A stretch of DNA of 56,433 bases, from assembly GCA_964543855.1 (NCBI GenBank), contig CAZJAD010000006.1, forward strand, positions 1 through 56,433. The letters are read 5' to 3'. The DNA is from CAZJAD01 sp964543855. GTDB taxonomy: Bacteria > Electryoneota > RPQS01 > DYHQ01. Below the pieces are notes generated by a model that was given only the letters and a program-made list of their open reading frames with translations, was not told where the DNA came from and searched no databases. The stretch's first letter is position 1. Every line of letters starts with the position of its first letter. Positions 8,511-17,490 of the stretch are shown piece after piece. A program made the translations under genes and the position numbers.

Positions 8511-9005
8511 ATGGAACCCGAACCCCTCTTTGCCGCCATGAACATATCGACGGCCGGACTAACGGCTCAGCGAAAAAGACTGGGTGTCGTGGCCGAGAAC
8601 CTTGCGAACCTCGAGACGACCCGCACGGCACAGGGCGGACCGTACCGCCGCCGCACCGTCTCCTTTGAAGAGCGAAGGTCCTTCCTGTCTCATATGATCG
8701 AGGCGTCGCGGGGGAGTGACCAGGTGGCGAGGACTCACCCCAAACACCAACTACTCCATCCCGCGTCGTTGAAGGAACAGGAACTCCGGGGCGTGGGCGC
8801 TCAAATCAGCGAAGACCAGAGCCCATTTCGCGAGGTTTACGATCCCGGGCACCCTGATGCAGACGAGGAGGGTTTTGTGAAGTATCCGAATGTGGACATC
8901 GTGACCGAAATGACTGAACTGATTTCAGCCACGAGGGCATTTGAGGCAAATGTCACGGCCTTCAATGCGGCGAAAGGGATGATGCGGAAGGCACTGGAGC
9001 TCTGA
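8511..9005 (+). CDS. flgC: Flagellar basal-body rod protein FlgC
   Basis: Proximal rod subunit that polymerises between the MS ring and the distal rod. The N-terminus carries the rod/hook family pattern AMNISTAGLTAQRKRLGVVAENLANLETT, shortened here to its key elements STAGL, VAENLAN and the following GGPYRRR. The C-terminus has the FlgC block YDPGHPDADEEG, YPNVDIV, EM and FEANVTAFNAAK. I chose the ATG at 8511 (164 residues) rather than the one at 8475: it sits 5-9 bases after GGAG and gives the usual FlgC N-terminus. It is the first gene of the cluster; its normal partner flgB is not upstream. A charged, low-similarity loop lies in the middle (residues ~60-100). Confidence 0.95.
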   Translation: MEPEPLFAAMNISTAGLTAQRKRLGVVAENLANLETTRTAQGGPYRRRTVSFEERRSFLSHMIEASRGSDQVARTHPKHQLLHPASLKEQELRGVGAQISEDQSPFREVYDPGHPDADEEGFVKYPNVDIVTEMTELISATRAFEANVTAFNAAKGMMRKALEL

Positions 9006-9015
9006 GGTATTGGCC

Positions 9016-9216
9016 ATGAAGATTCAACCTCCATTGGAGTACCTGCCTGTTTCTGAGCGGGCCATCGGACGCCTCGAAGGCCTGTCCCCCTCCGGGCAGC
9101 TCGCCCTACAGAAACTCTCGGAGGTCACATCTCAACGGACAGAGAATGATAAAGCGGATGCGCTATCACCACAGTTTTTGTCCGCGCTCGGCGCTCATAT
9201 TGACATAAAGGTGTAA
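9016..9216 (+). CDS. Small hypothetical protein between flgC and fliE
   Basis: 66 residues from the ATG at 9016, with GAGG overlapping the flgC stop as ribosome binding site. The next gene, fliE, starts 1 base after its stop, so it is embedded in the operon and likely translated. It has no signal peptide, membrane helix or rod-protein motif. The middle is helical in character (SPSGQLALQKLSEV) and the chain ends in a short hydrophobic tail, GAHIDIKV. It is not FlgB, whose place it partly occupies. Function unknown. Confidence 0.6.
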   Translation: MKIQPPLEYLPVSERAIGRLEGLSPSGQLALQKLSEVTSQRTENDKADALSPQFLSALGAHIDIKV

Positions 9217-9217
9217 C

Positions 9218-9547
9218 ATGACAAACATCCCAAGCGACATCCCGACAATTCCGAAGTTCCCGGCGGCACCGCGAGAAGTTCCGTTGCCGAAGCCGGAAAT
9301 CGTATTGCCGGGGCCCGAAGTGGAGGGGAGCAGTTTCGGCAAGACGTTGTCGGATTTTGTGGAGAATGTCAATGAGCTGCAGAAGGTGGCCGACCAGAAG
9401 GCGTTGGGATTCGCCACGGGGCAGATTCGAGACATTCACGAGGTGGTGAGTGCGGCCGAGGAGGCGGGTATCGCGCTTCAATTGCTCATGGAGATGCGGA
9501 ACAAAGTGGTCGAGGCCTACCGCGACCTTATGAGAATGCAAATTTAG
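9218..9547 (+). CDS. fliE: Flagellar hook-basal body complex protein FliE
   Basis: FliE joins the MS ring to the rod. The 109-residue protein has a proline-rich N-terminus and the conserved C-terminal FliE helix (FGKTLSDFVENVNELQ, AEEAGIALQLLMEMRNKVVEAYRDLMRMQI, given here by its ends) typical of the family. The length is normal. The gene is almost contiguous with the small gene before it, and fliF follows after 46 bases. Confidence 0.95.
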   Translation: MTNIPSDIPTIPKFPAAPREVPLPKPEIVLPGPEVEGSSFGKTLSDFVENVNELQKVADQKALGFATGQIRDIHEVVSAAEEAGIALQLLMEMRNKVVEAYRDLMRMQI

Positions 9548-9562
9548 ATTCGTTCGATAAGA

Positions 9563-9574
9563 CTGTGTACACAG
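9563..9574. repeat. 12-bp perfect palindrome before fliF
   Basis: CTGTGTACACAG, fully self-complementary, in the 46-base fliE-fliF gap just upstream of the fliF ribosome binding site. It may be chance, or a small protein site. Confidence 0.2.
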
Positions 9575-9593
9575 AAAATTTTCAGGGACGATC

Positions 9594-11255
9594 GTGGCAG
9601 GCACAATAAATCAATTTTTATCCCCGGTGACCGACTTCTGGAGACGGTTGACTTTGAATCAGAAGGCGGGGCTCGTTGTCTCAACAACCGTCGTTCTGTC
9701 CTTGCTCATCCTTCTGGTCACCTGGACATCGAAAGCTCCGTTTGCAACGATGTACTCGGGCCTCAACGGGAAGGATGCTTCACGGATCGTTGACGATCTG
9801 AGTGAAAGGAAGATTGCGTACCGCCTTGCCGATGGCGGAACCCGGATTCTCGTTCCGCAGAACCAAGTGTACGAGCTGCGCTTACATTTCGCCGCTGTGG
9901 GCTTGCCCGGCACCGGCGATTTGGGCTATGAGGTCTTTGACAAACCCATGCTCGGCATGACGGAGTTCATGCAGAAACTGAACTACCATCGAGCGCTGGA
10001 GGGCGAGCTGGCCCGGACTATCGGCAAACTGGACGAGGTGGAATCGGCCCGCGTTCACCTGGTTTTGCCTGCGCCAACCCTGTTCACCGAAAACAAGAAG
10101 GAGCCGACGGCGGCGGTCGTGTTGCAGCTTCAACCGAATGTTCAACTGACGCAGAGACAGATCCAAGGAATCAGTTACTTGATTGCCTATGCGGTCGAAG
10201 GCATGACAACCGAGAATATCACGATTGTGGATGCTTCCGGAAATCTGCTCTCCGGCGCGTCGAATCAGAACACAGCCGTGGGTTTAACAGCCACTCAACT
10301 TGAAGTCCAGTTCGCTTTGGAGGAGGCTCTGGCGCACAAGGCGAAGACCTTGCTTGATGGAGTGGTCGGGCCGGGCAAATCGGAGGTGAAGCTTGCCGCC
10401 AAACTCAACTGGGATCGCAGCGAGAAGACCGTTGAGCAGTTTGATGCCGAGCGGATTGCCATCCGGAGCGAGGAGAGGCGAGAGTTGACCGGTGAGGGCG
10501 GTATTGACGGCGGAGCAACGACCGAAGAAAACCAGGTAACGAACTACGAAATACCGCGGACCGTTGAGAAGATCAATCCCGAGGTGGGGAATGTGGAGCG
10601 ACTGTGGGTGTCCGTTCTCGTTGACGGCACTTACCGCACGACAACGGACGCCAGTGGCAACGAAACTCGGGAATTCGTTGACAGGTCGCCTGCTGAGATG
10701 CAGAAGATATCCGACATTGTCAAGACCGCGGTCGGCTTCGATGAAACCCGGCGTGACCGGATCAGCGTTGTATCGTTTCCTTTCGAGAAAATCGAAGAGC
10801 CTCTGGCGACCGGCGATCCTGCGATGCGGCGTCATTTTCTCTTGCGAGTCATGGAGAAGGGAATCCTGGCTCTGCTGCTTGTCGGCATCTTTCTTTTGGC
10901 ACGCTCGCTGGTCCGGAGATTGTCCCAGGCAATTTCGCCCGCACCAGCCGTTGGCAGGACAATGCCCGCCCAGATCCGTGTAGGTCGGCCGACGGCAAGC
11001 CTGCCTGCGGGTGTCGCCGCTGGAACTTCCTTGCCTGCCGGCTCATCGGGTGGATCGGGCGCACCCACGGTTGTCTTCAAGGAGAAGGGACAGGGACCGA
11101 TCGAGATCGAGGAAGATGAAGTCCCGTTGGATGCTCTGAAACGAGCAGAACTGCAGAAGCGCGCCACTCAGTTCATTCAGGAAAAACCGGATCTGGCCTC
11201 TCAACTCGTACGCAGTTGGATTGTGGAAGACACCTATGAGCCTACAAAAAAGTAG
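9594..11255 (+). CDS. fliF: Flagellar MS-ring protein FliF
   Basis: FliF forms the membrane/supramembranous ring on which the flagellum is built. The protein has 553 residues and starts at GTG 9594 after AGGGA. There are two transmembrane helices, near residues 23-43 (VVSTTVVLSLLILLVTW) and 418-440 (GILALLLVGIFLLARSLV). Between them lies the periplasmic ring-building region with the YscJ/FliF pattern (GLPGTGDLGYEVFD, then TIGKLDEVESARVHLVLP). The last ~30 residues (from about 525) form the FliG-binding tail. The length is normal. The 3' end overlaps fliG by 20 bases. Confidence 0.97.
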   Translation: MAGTINQFLSPVTDFWRRLTLNQKAGLVVSTTVVLSLLILLVTWTSKAPFATMYSGLNGKDASRIVDDLSERKIAYRLADGGTRILVPQNQVYELRLHFAAVGLPGTGDLGYEVFDKPMLGMTEFMQKLNYHRALEGELARTIGKLDEVESARVHLVLPAPTLFTENKKEPTAAVVLQLQPNVQLTQRQIQGISYLIAYAVEGMTTENITIVDASGNLLSGASNQNTAVGLTATQLEVQFALEEALAHKAKTLLDGVVGPGKSEVKLAAKLNWDRSEKTVEQFDAERIAIRSEERRELTGEGGIDGGATTEENQVTNYEIPRTVEKINPEVGNVERLWVSVLVDGTYRTTTDASGNETREFVDRSPAEMQKISDIVKTAVGFDETRRDRISVVSFPFEKIEEPLATGDPAMRRHFLLRVMEKGILALLLVGIFLLARSLVRRLSQAISPAPAVGRTMPAQIRVGRPTASLPAGVAAGTSLPAGSSGGSGAPTVVFKEKGQGPIEIEEDEVPLDALKRAELQKRATQFIQEKPDLASQLVRSWIVEDTYEPTKK

Positions 11256-12252
11256 AAGAGCCTTAAGCGGAGTCGAAAAGGCTGCTGTCTTGCTGATTGC
11301 CGTCGGTACGGAAGCATCGGCATCCATCCTGCAGAATCTGCCGGAAGACGACATTGAGGCCGTTACCCAAGAGCTTGTGAAGCTGCGCAATGTGGAGCCG
11401 GAGTATATCCAGGATGTTGTCGAGGAATTCTATCATATGATGCGTGCCCAGGAATACATCGCTGCGGGCGGGGTTGCCTTCACCGAGGAACTCCTGAAGA
11501 AATCTCTGGGAGAAGAGAAGGGAATAGAGTTCTTGCGCCGTATCAACCGATTGATGAAGGTGACGGGCTTCGATGTCCTAAGAAATGTGGATCCGAATCA
11601 GCTTCTCTCCTTCATTCAGAAGGAACACCCACAGACTATCGCTTTTGTTCTGACTCAGCTGAACCCGGTCCAGGCTTCGAGTATTCTGGCAGACTTGCCG
11701 CCCGACCTGCAGGCGGAGGTCGTCCTGCGATTCGCATCTATGGAGCGCATCTCGCCGGAGACCATTCAGTCGGTCGAATCTGTTCTTGAGTCGCGCGTTG
11801 ATTTCTCCCGCGGCGCCAGTGATTTTGGAGGAGTGAAAGCCATCGCGGAGATCCTCAATCTCGTGGGCCAGACAACTGAACGCGCCGTTCTGTCCAAGAT
11901 CAACGAACGAGCACCGGAACTCGCGACGGAAATCAAGAATCTGATGTTCGTTTTTGAGGACATCACCGCGATGGACGACCGTTCGATCCAGAAAATTCTG
12001 AAAGAAGTCGACAATAAGGAGTTGGCACTTGCTCTGAAGCATATTTCGGAAGAGACGAAGGAGAAGGTTTTCTCGAACCTATCGGAGCGTGCTGCAAACA
12101 TCATTAAGGAAGAGATGGACTATATGGGCCCAGTGCGCCTCAAGGATGTAGAGGAAGCTCAACAGCGCATCGTGGATGTCATTCGCAGGCTCGAAGAGGA
12201 CGGAGCCGTTATCATCGCTGGAGGAAGTCGAGCGGAGACGATGGTTGAATGA
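11236..12252 (+). CDS. fliG: Flagellar motor switch protein FliG
   Basis: Rotor protein that couples the MS ring to the C-ring and interacts with the stator. I chose the ATG at 11236 (338 residues), which follows GGAAG by 6 bases and overlaps the end of fliF. It starts with the N-terminal FliF-binding domain (LSGVEKAAVLLIAVG), followed by the middle-domain EHPQ motif (KEHPQTIAFVL). The C-terminal torque domain has the usual charged helix (FVFEDITAMDDRSIQKIL, LALKHISEETKEKVFSNLSERA, abbreviated). All domains are present. It overlaps fliH by 4 bases. Confidence 0.97.
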   Translation: MSLQKSRRALSGVEKAAVLLIAVGTEASASILQNLPEDDIEAVTQELVKLRNVEPEYIQDVVEEFYHMMRAQEYIAAGGVAFTEELLKKSLGEEKGIEFLRRINRLMKVTGFDVLRNVDPNQLLSFIQKEHPQTIAFVLTQLNPVQASSILADLPPDLQAEVVLRFASMERISPETIQSVESVLESRVDFSRGASDFGGVKAIAEILNLVGQTTERAVLSKINERAPELATEIKNLMFVFEDITAMDDRSIQKILKEVDNKELALALKHISEETKEKVFSNLSERAANIIKEEMDYMGPVRLKDVEEAQQRIVDVIRRLEEDGAVIIAGGSRAETMVE

Positions 12253-12983
12253 TGAAGACAAGCCAGAAAGGGACGGGACAATCTCGCGTTCTGACACTGG
12301 AGCAGGCGCGCCGGTTGCCGCCCGCAAAGTTCGAGAGGTTTTCGGCGAGGCCGGTCAATTACTTCCAAGGGATCGTGCGGGAAACCCGGGAGCCTGCGTT
12401 CGGTCTGACAAGGGAAGAAGTCGACCGCCAGGTTGCCCAACAGCTCGAAGCCGACCGTGCTGCCCTTGCCAACGACCAAGAGACAGCTTATCGGAAGGGA
12501 TTCGAGGAAGGTCTGGTGAGAGGCCGAGAGGAGGGAAATCGGCAGATCGAACCGGCCATCGAGCTGCTGCAAGAGTGGGGGCAAATCCTGCAAGCGGAAA
12601 AGGAAGAACTTGCTCGCCGCTACGAGAGTGAGGTGGTTGAGCTTGCGTTCCAGATCGCAGAGAGAATTCTTGGCAGTGAAATCAGCACCCGTCCCGAGGC
12701 TATTGTTGATGTTGCGAGACAGGCCTTGAAAAAAATTGTGAATGTAGACGAGGTCGTTCTGCGAGTGCACCCTGATGATCAGAAGATCTTAGAAGAAAGC
12801 TGTAGCGAGCTGTCTCGCGAGGTGAGTTCAGGCAAGCCCTTGGAGTTCCGTGCCGACACCTCGATTGCCCGAGGTGGATGCGTGGTGGAGACGGAAAGCG
12901 GCATGTTGGACGCACAGTTAGGTAGTCAAGTGGATCAATTACGAGCCTTGCTCAAAGAGCCGGCGACTGGAGAAGACGAATGA
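12249..12983 (+). CDS. fliH: Flagellar assembly protein FliH
   Basis: FliH holds the FliI ATPase in check and docks it at the export gate. The protein has 244 residues with a variable N-terminus. The FliH glycine-repeat helix AYRKGFEEGLVRGREEG (around residue 80) contains stacked GxxxG spacing. The C-terminal half resembles V-ATPase subunit E/FliH (LAFQIAERILGSEI and a final beta-region RGGCVVETESG). Start and stop overlap fliG and fliI by 4 bases each, so translation is coupled across the three. Confidence 0.93.
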   Translation: MMKTSQKGTGQSRVLTLEQARRLPPAKFERFSARPVNYFQGIVRETREPAFGLTREEVDRQVAQQLEADRAALANDQETAYRKGFEEGLVRGREEGNRQIEPAIELLQEWGQILQAEKEELARRYESEVVELAFQIAERILGSEISTRPEAIVDVARQALKKIVNVDEVVLRVHPDDQKILEESCSELSREVSSGKPLEFRADTSIARGGCVVETESGMLDAQLGSQVDQLRALLKEPATGEDE

Positions 12984-14302
12984 GCCCCATGACTTCAACA
13001 CTGCTCTCCAAACACAGTCGTCGTTTGCCAACCCTCGACCCGTACCTGCGTCGGGGGCGTGTCGAGCGCGTCACGGGACTCGTTCTTGAATCGCGCGGGC
13101 CGCGCATTCCTCTGGGTGAGGTCTGTCGGGTGGCGACATCCGCGGGTCCACTATTGGCGGAAGCCGTGGGATTCCGCGAGCGGTTCACTCTTCTGATGGC
13201 GCTTCAAGAAACCGCCGGATTGGGTCCCGGTGATGTCGTTACCGCTACCGGTCAGCCCCTGCGGGTTGGCGTCGGACCCAAGCTTCTGGGGCGCGTCCTC
13301 AATGGCCTCGGCGAGCCGATCGACGGTCTGGGGCCTGTTGAGGCCGAGCAGAGTCGGGCGATCAGTGCACCAGCTCCCGAGCCGCTGCATCGTCCGAGGA
13401 TCACAGAGCCACTCTCCGTCGGAGTGCGAGCCATTGACGGATTGCTGACGATCGGCCAAGGGCAGCGCATCGGCATCTTCGCAGGATCCGGTATAGGCAA
13501 GAGCATTCTCTTGGGGATGATGGCTCGCTACACGGACGCGGATGTCACGGTCATTGGTCTGATTGGTGAGCGAGGACGAGAAGTTCGGGAATTCATTGAG
13601 AACGATTTGGGCGCCAGTGGACAGCGCCGATCGGTGGTTGTGGCCGTCACATCGGATCAGTGGCCTCTGTTGCGTGCTCGTGGAGCGATGGTTGCCACGA
13701 CCATTGCTGAATATTTCCGGGACCAAGGTCTGAGAGTGCTGCTGCTGATGGACAGCATCACTCGTTATTGCCAGGCGTTGCGGGAAATCGGATTGTCTCT
13801 CCAGGAACCTCCGGCAACGAAAGGGTATCCACCGTCCGTGTTCGCCGCTCTTCCCAAACTCCTTGAGAGAGCTGGCGGCAGTGCGCGAGGGAGCATTGCA
13901 GCGTTCTACACGATTCTGGTGGAAGGTGATGACATGTTGGAGCCCGTTGCCGATGCAGCACGGTCAATCTTGGACGGCCATATTGTGCTCTCGCGCAAAC
14001 TTGCCGCGATGGGGCATTATCCGTCCATTGATATTCTCGAAAGCATCAGTCGGGTCATGGTGAACATCTCCGACCCCGACCACCTTTCGGCGGCGGCTCA
14101 ACTGCGAGACTGGCTGGCAGCCTACCGCGATGCCGAAGATCTTATCCATATCGGCGCCTATGCAAAGGGATCGAATCCGAGAGTGGATGCGGCTCTCGAA
14201 AGACTGCCCAAGATTGAGGGCTATTTGCGACAACCGCTCGAGGAAGGCGCTGACGGACAGGAAGCGCGTCGGAAGCTATTGGAGCTGACGGCGACATCAT
14301 GA
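12980..14302 (+). CDS. fliI: Flagellum-specific ATPase FliI
   Basis: Cytoplasmic hexameric ATPase that energises type III flagellar export, related to the F1 beta subunit. In the 440-residue protein, Walker A GSGIGKS is at 169-175 and is followed by GERGREV at 197-203. A Walker B-type LLLMDSITR, the KGYPPS segment and the conserved SGSARGSI-like region (GGSARGSIAAFYT) come later. It overlaps fliH and fliJ by 4 bases each. Confidence 0.97.
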   Translation: MSPMTSTLLSKHSRRLPTLDPYLRRGRVERVTGLVLESRGPRIPLGEVCRVATSAGPLLAEAVGFRERFTLLMALQETAGLGPGDVVTATGQPLRVGVGPKLLGRVLNGLGEPIDGLGPVEAEQSRAISAPAPEPLHRPRITEPLSVGVRAIDGLLTIGQGQRIGIFAGSGIGKSILLGMMARYTDADVTVIGLIGERGREVREFIENDLGASGQRRSVVVAVTSDQWPLLRARGAMVATTIAEYFRDQGLRVLLLMDSITRYCQALREIGLSLQEPPATKGYPPSVFAALPKLLERAGGSARGSIAAFYTILVEGDDMLEPVADAARSILDGHIVLSRKLAAMGHYPSIDILESISRVMVNISDPDHLSAAAQLRDWLAAYRDAEDLIHIGAYAKGSNPRVDAALERLPKIEGYLRQPLEEGADGQEARRKLLELTATS

Positions 14303-14751
14303 AGAAGTTTCGCTTTCGGCTTCAGAAAGTCCTCGATGTGCGTCGGGTGAAGGAGCGCCAGCAACAAGAAAAGTTTCACAACGCCATCCGACAGAGGCAG
14401 ACTGAAGAGAAGAGGCTGGGGGTCCTTGAGAAGGAAATAAGCGACATTGTACGGGTTATGCGCGAGAATCAGAAAACCGCTTTTGAGGTGTGGAGCTACT
14501 CGGCTGATGCTCGATACCGAGCGCGTGTGGAGCAAGCAAAGGATGCTCAAAGAGGTCGAGCCGATGACTCGATGCGACACGAGGAGGCCGAACGGACGGC
14601 ATTTGTTGGAGCGCGGCGGAGCACCCATGTTCTTGAAAAGCTGCGAGAGCTTCGACACAAAGACTGGGAGCGTGAGGCATCGCGGGAGGAAGATAAGCAC
14701 TTGGACGAGATTGCGACTCACGCCAACAACCTGAGGAAGTCTGCGCGATGA
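14299..14751 (+). CDS. fliJ: Flagellar export chaperone/stalk protein FliJ
   Basis: A 150-residue, highly charged protein that is almost entirely coiled coil. It begins with the FliJ-type pattern KKFRFRLQKVLDVRRVKE. FliJ sits in the centre of the FliI hexamer and contacts FlhA. Its position between fliI and the MotE-like gene, and 4-base overlaps on both sides, support the call despite the low sequence conservation of the family. Confidence 0.9.
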   Translation: MKKFRFRLQKVLDVRRVKERQQQEKFHNAIRQRQTEEKRLGVLEKEISDIVRVMRENQKTAFEVWSYSADARYRARVEQAKDAQRGRADDSMRHEEAERTAFVGARRSTHVLEKLRELRHKDWEREASREEDKHLDEIATHANNLRKSAR

Positions 14752-15368
14752 AAAAGGTACTATCACTAAAGACTATTCTCCTTTTTGTGGGCAGTTTCGC
14801 TGTTATCAATGTCGCTGTATACTTTTTTCTGAAAGCGACTCAGCCAAAGAGTGCTGTACCTGCTTTGTCGGCTCAGGTGGAACATCCAAGCCCTGAGGAA
14901 TCAGTGGCAGATTCGACGGCCCATGTCTCCTCCGAGCCTGAGCAGCCGGTTCAACAGGCTGCAGAAGACATGTCAGGAAGTCAGAAACCGAGCGTTCAGC
15001 CAGCGGAGGAAGCGGTCCCCCCTCCAAAAACCACTGATGCCGTCGTGGCAACTGAGCAGCCTGCCGAGTCTGCTGCGGAAGTTGTCGTTCCGGAGGAGAC
15101 CAGTCCAGAGAATCAAGCGATGGATCTGGCTGACAATGTGGAGAAGGGTGATCCACGGCAGCTTCAGCGTTTGGCCAAGCTCCTCGGTGCTATGAAACCT
15201 CAGCAAGCGGCACCAATCATGACACGACTTTCGGATAAAACAATCGTTGCGCTATTCATGAGCATGCAAGAGCGATCGGCGGCAAAAGTCATGGCTCTTC
15301 TGCCCGTGGAACAGGCAGCACGGGTATCGAATCTGATGACTCAAATGGCAGGTCATGCGTCGCGATGA
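14748..15368 (+). CDS. MotE-like flagellar protein (MgtE N-domain type)
   Basis: A 206-residue membrane-anchored protein. It has one N-terminal transmembrane helix (about residues 9-28, TILLFVGSFAVINVAVYFF), then a ~90-residue linker rich in Pro, Glu, Ala and Val, which looks periplasmic. The C-terminal domain (about 125-206) has the MgtE-N repeat pattern (LAKLLGAMKPQQAAPIMTRL, MALLPVEQAARVSNLM). Proteins of this design between fliJ and fliK are known as MotE/FlbB and help position or stabilise stators. It overlaps fliJ and fliK by 4 bases each. Confidence 0.85.
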   Translation: MKKVLSLKTILLFVGSFAVINVAVYFFLKATQPKSAVPALSAQVEHPSPEESVADSTAHVSSEPEQPVQQAAEDMSGSQKPSVQPAEEAVPPPKTTDAVVATEQPAESAAEVVVPEETSPENQAMDLADNVEKGDPRQLQRLAKLLGAMKPQQAAPIMTRLSDKTIVALFMSMQERSAAKVMALLPVEQAARVSNLMTQMAGHASR

Positions 15369-17122
15369 CAAGTCTTTTCGCGAATAGCCTCCAGGCGCTT
15401 GTGGAAACGCCTCCAGTGGCCCCATCGGGGCTACCTCGCAGCTCTGCGACATCTGCGCCTACGGAGTTTGGCGCCGCGCTGAAAGCGCATCTTGCCAAAC
15501 AGGATGCAAAAGAGCAAGACGATTCTGCGGGAATGATCAACGGGGCCGTCTCCCCCACTCCAAGCTGCGTCTCCGAGGCAGAAACCCGTGCTTCAACTTC
15601 GGGCACTGGATCGTTCGGGACGGTGTCGCCACCGCAGACAGAAACGGAGCCCTCGGGATCCTCGAAAAAGATTGAACACAGAGCAGGAACAGAGCAGTCT
15701 ACGGGAAACGGGATACCAGATACCGGAAAAGGAACGCCAACTTCGCAAACCTCTCGGGGTGTCTCTGAGTCAGATACGCAAGTATCGCAGAGATCAACTT
15801 CCAAGGGCAAGGTTGAGGCGCCTGAGGCCAAGACGGGCTTGATCTCTGAATTGACCGCAACAGATCCGGCAAAACCGCGTGCGATTGCAGGAGGGCCGGA
15901 GAAAACGCCGAAAACCAGCGAAAACTTAGAGAGCTCTGGTACTGTGAAAAAGGCAGACGGAGAGGTAACTTTTCCACGGCAAGGTCGCATAGGGCTGGAC
16001 GCTGTTTCCAGTAAGGAAAGTGACTCTCGGCCGCTGAAGAGTCAATCCGCAAGCAGCCAAGAGACTGCGACTCCCTCAGAAAAAAATGGCGGCGTGACAT
16101 CTGAGATCCGTGCTTCTGGCAAGCGGGTGATGTCGCACTCCCAAGACACTTTGATTGCGAGTCAGCGTATACAGCCACCGTCACAGCAAACGAAGCAAGG
16201 TCATTTGAAGACTCATATTTCCGACAAGAATGGACAGGCAGGTACTTCCGAGATGGGACAAGTGAGGTCCGACATCCAGAAGGGACTGTCTTCCGTAAGA
16301 GTTGCGACAAGACTGAACGCCAGCGGACAGATCGTGGACAGTTCAACACCGCTGACCGATGTAGTTTTCTCGGACGCGACTGCTGGCTCGGCATCTCGCT
16401 CAATCGCGCGTGATGTAACCGCATCGATCGTCTCGGAAAACGCCTCTCCCAAAGTTACAGACTCGCGAGAATCGCTGCACGGGTTCTCTGCAAATAGCAG
16501 GCAAGAAACAGCAGATTCGGAGAAAACAGTCACGGACACCGGACAGAGAAGCTCTGACAGGGAGAACTCATGGTCGTGGAGCAAACTCCCCATGCAGACG
16601 CGGGAGTGGACAGTCCAGAATCTCGAAACGCATTTCCAACCTCTACTGCAATCCCGCCTGTCCTTGAAGGCAGAGCAGATCAATGAGCTTCGCGCACTTG
16701 TACAACAGGCTCTGCGAAGCTCGCAGGCGCTTCGTCTCGACAGTGGTTCCGGTCTTCGATTCTCATGGACATCGAACGAGTGGGGCCCGATCAGATTCAC
16801 TATCGGCCAACTCGACCAAAGGATTGTCGCACGAGTTCAAGTTCCGAACCTTGAGGTGAAGACGCTGCTCGAAGGGCACCGCGATCTCCTGCGACAAGTC
16901 TTTGCGGAGCAGGGATTGCGACTGGATCGGTTCGAAGTGGAGTCGGCGACGGATGCAAAGCCTCTTCCCATTCCGGATGTGCGATGGGATGAGCCCCGGC
17001 GTCGTCGCGGGCGTTCAAAAGCATCTATGGAACCACCCCGGCTGCAAGTCGATGACGGCGATCGCATTGAGAAAATGTCAAAGAGAGACCGGCAGACGGT
17101 GGGCCATGTTTGGATTGCATAA
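15365..17122 (+). CDS. fliK: Flagellar hook-length control protein FliK
   Basis: A secreted molecular ruler that sets hook length and switches export specificity. The protein has 585 residues. The first ~420 are low-complexity, rich in Ser, Thr, Glu and Lys, as expected for the ruler part. The C-terminal Flg_hook domain (about 440-550) is recognisable by LRLDSGSGLRFSWTSNEWG and LEGHRDLLRQVFAEQGLRLDRFEV, the latter near the end of the domain. It ends in a basic tail. The position between the MotE-like gene and flgD is canonical. Confidence 0.9.
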   Translation: MTSLFANSLQALVETPPVAPSGLPRSSATSAPTEFGAALKAHLAKQDAKEQDDSAGMINGAVSPTPSCVSEAETRASTSGTGSFGTVSPPQTETEPSGSSKKIEHRAGTEQSTGNGIPDTGKGTPTSQTSRGVSESDTQVSQRSTSKGKVEAPEAKTGLISELTATDPAKPRAIAGGPEKTPKTSENLESSGTVKKADGEVTFPRQGRIGLDAVSSKESDSRPLKSQSASSQETATPSEKNGGVTSEIRASGKRVMSHSQDTLIASQRIQPPSQQTKQGHLKTHISDKNGQAGTSEMGQVRSDIQKGLSSVRVATRLNASGQIVDSSTPLTDVVFSDATAGSASRSIARDVTASIVSENASPKVTDSRESLHGFSANSRQETADSEKTVTDTGQRSSDRENSWSWSKLPMQTREWTVQNLETHFQPLLQSRLSLKAEQINELRALVQQALRSSQALRLDSGSGLRFSWTSNEWGPIRFTIGQLDQRIVARVQVPNLEVKTLLEGHRDLLRQVFAEQGLRLDRFEVESATDAKPLPIPDVRWDEPRRRRGRSKASMEPPRLQVDDGDRIEKMSKRDRQTVGHVWIA

Positions 17123-17224
17123 GAGCAAGTCTCGGTCTCAGATGACTGATCGAGGCATCGCCGAGGTGTTTCCGTAACCTTAAACCATTGCATGAAGGAT
17201 TCTGCACAGACATTTGAGGATGGT

Positions 17225-17473
17225 ATGGACTATGCGAGCCGAAAGAATCGTACGAAACCGGGATCGTCTACAGCGAAATTGCGCTGCACCTGTGGATCTG
17301 AAGAGTGGAATTGTCGACCGGCTCCGAAGAACCGCAAACCGACTCCTATTCTCATCTGCGCCAGATGTGGAAGGGAACGAAGCGTGTCACGGACCGTATA
17401 TGCTCTCTATCGGTATCTGAGTCAGAACGGCGATGTAGGGCGTGAGTTTCGCGGGCTTTATGATATCACTTAG
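17225..17473 (+). CDS. Small zinc-ribbon-like hypothetical protein
   Basis: 82 residues from the ATG at 17225, which follows GAGGA by 4 bases; a longer form from 17192 has no clear ribosome binding site. Four or five cysteines are arranged CTC-x7-C and, about 20 residues later, CARC. That suggests a small metal-binding ribbon, followed by a basic, aromatic helix (TVYALYRYLSQNG). It lies between fliK and flgD in the same orientation with flgD 17 bases away. I know no flagellar family that matches. It could be a structural or regulatory zinc protein. Confidence 0.6.
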   Translation: MDYASRKNRTKPGSSTAKLRCTCGSEEWNCRPAPKNRKPTPILICARCGRERSVSRTVYALYRYLSQNGDVGREFRGLYDIT

Positions 17474-17490
17474 GGTAAGGGAGGTGTTTT

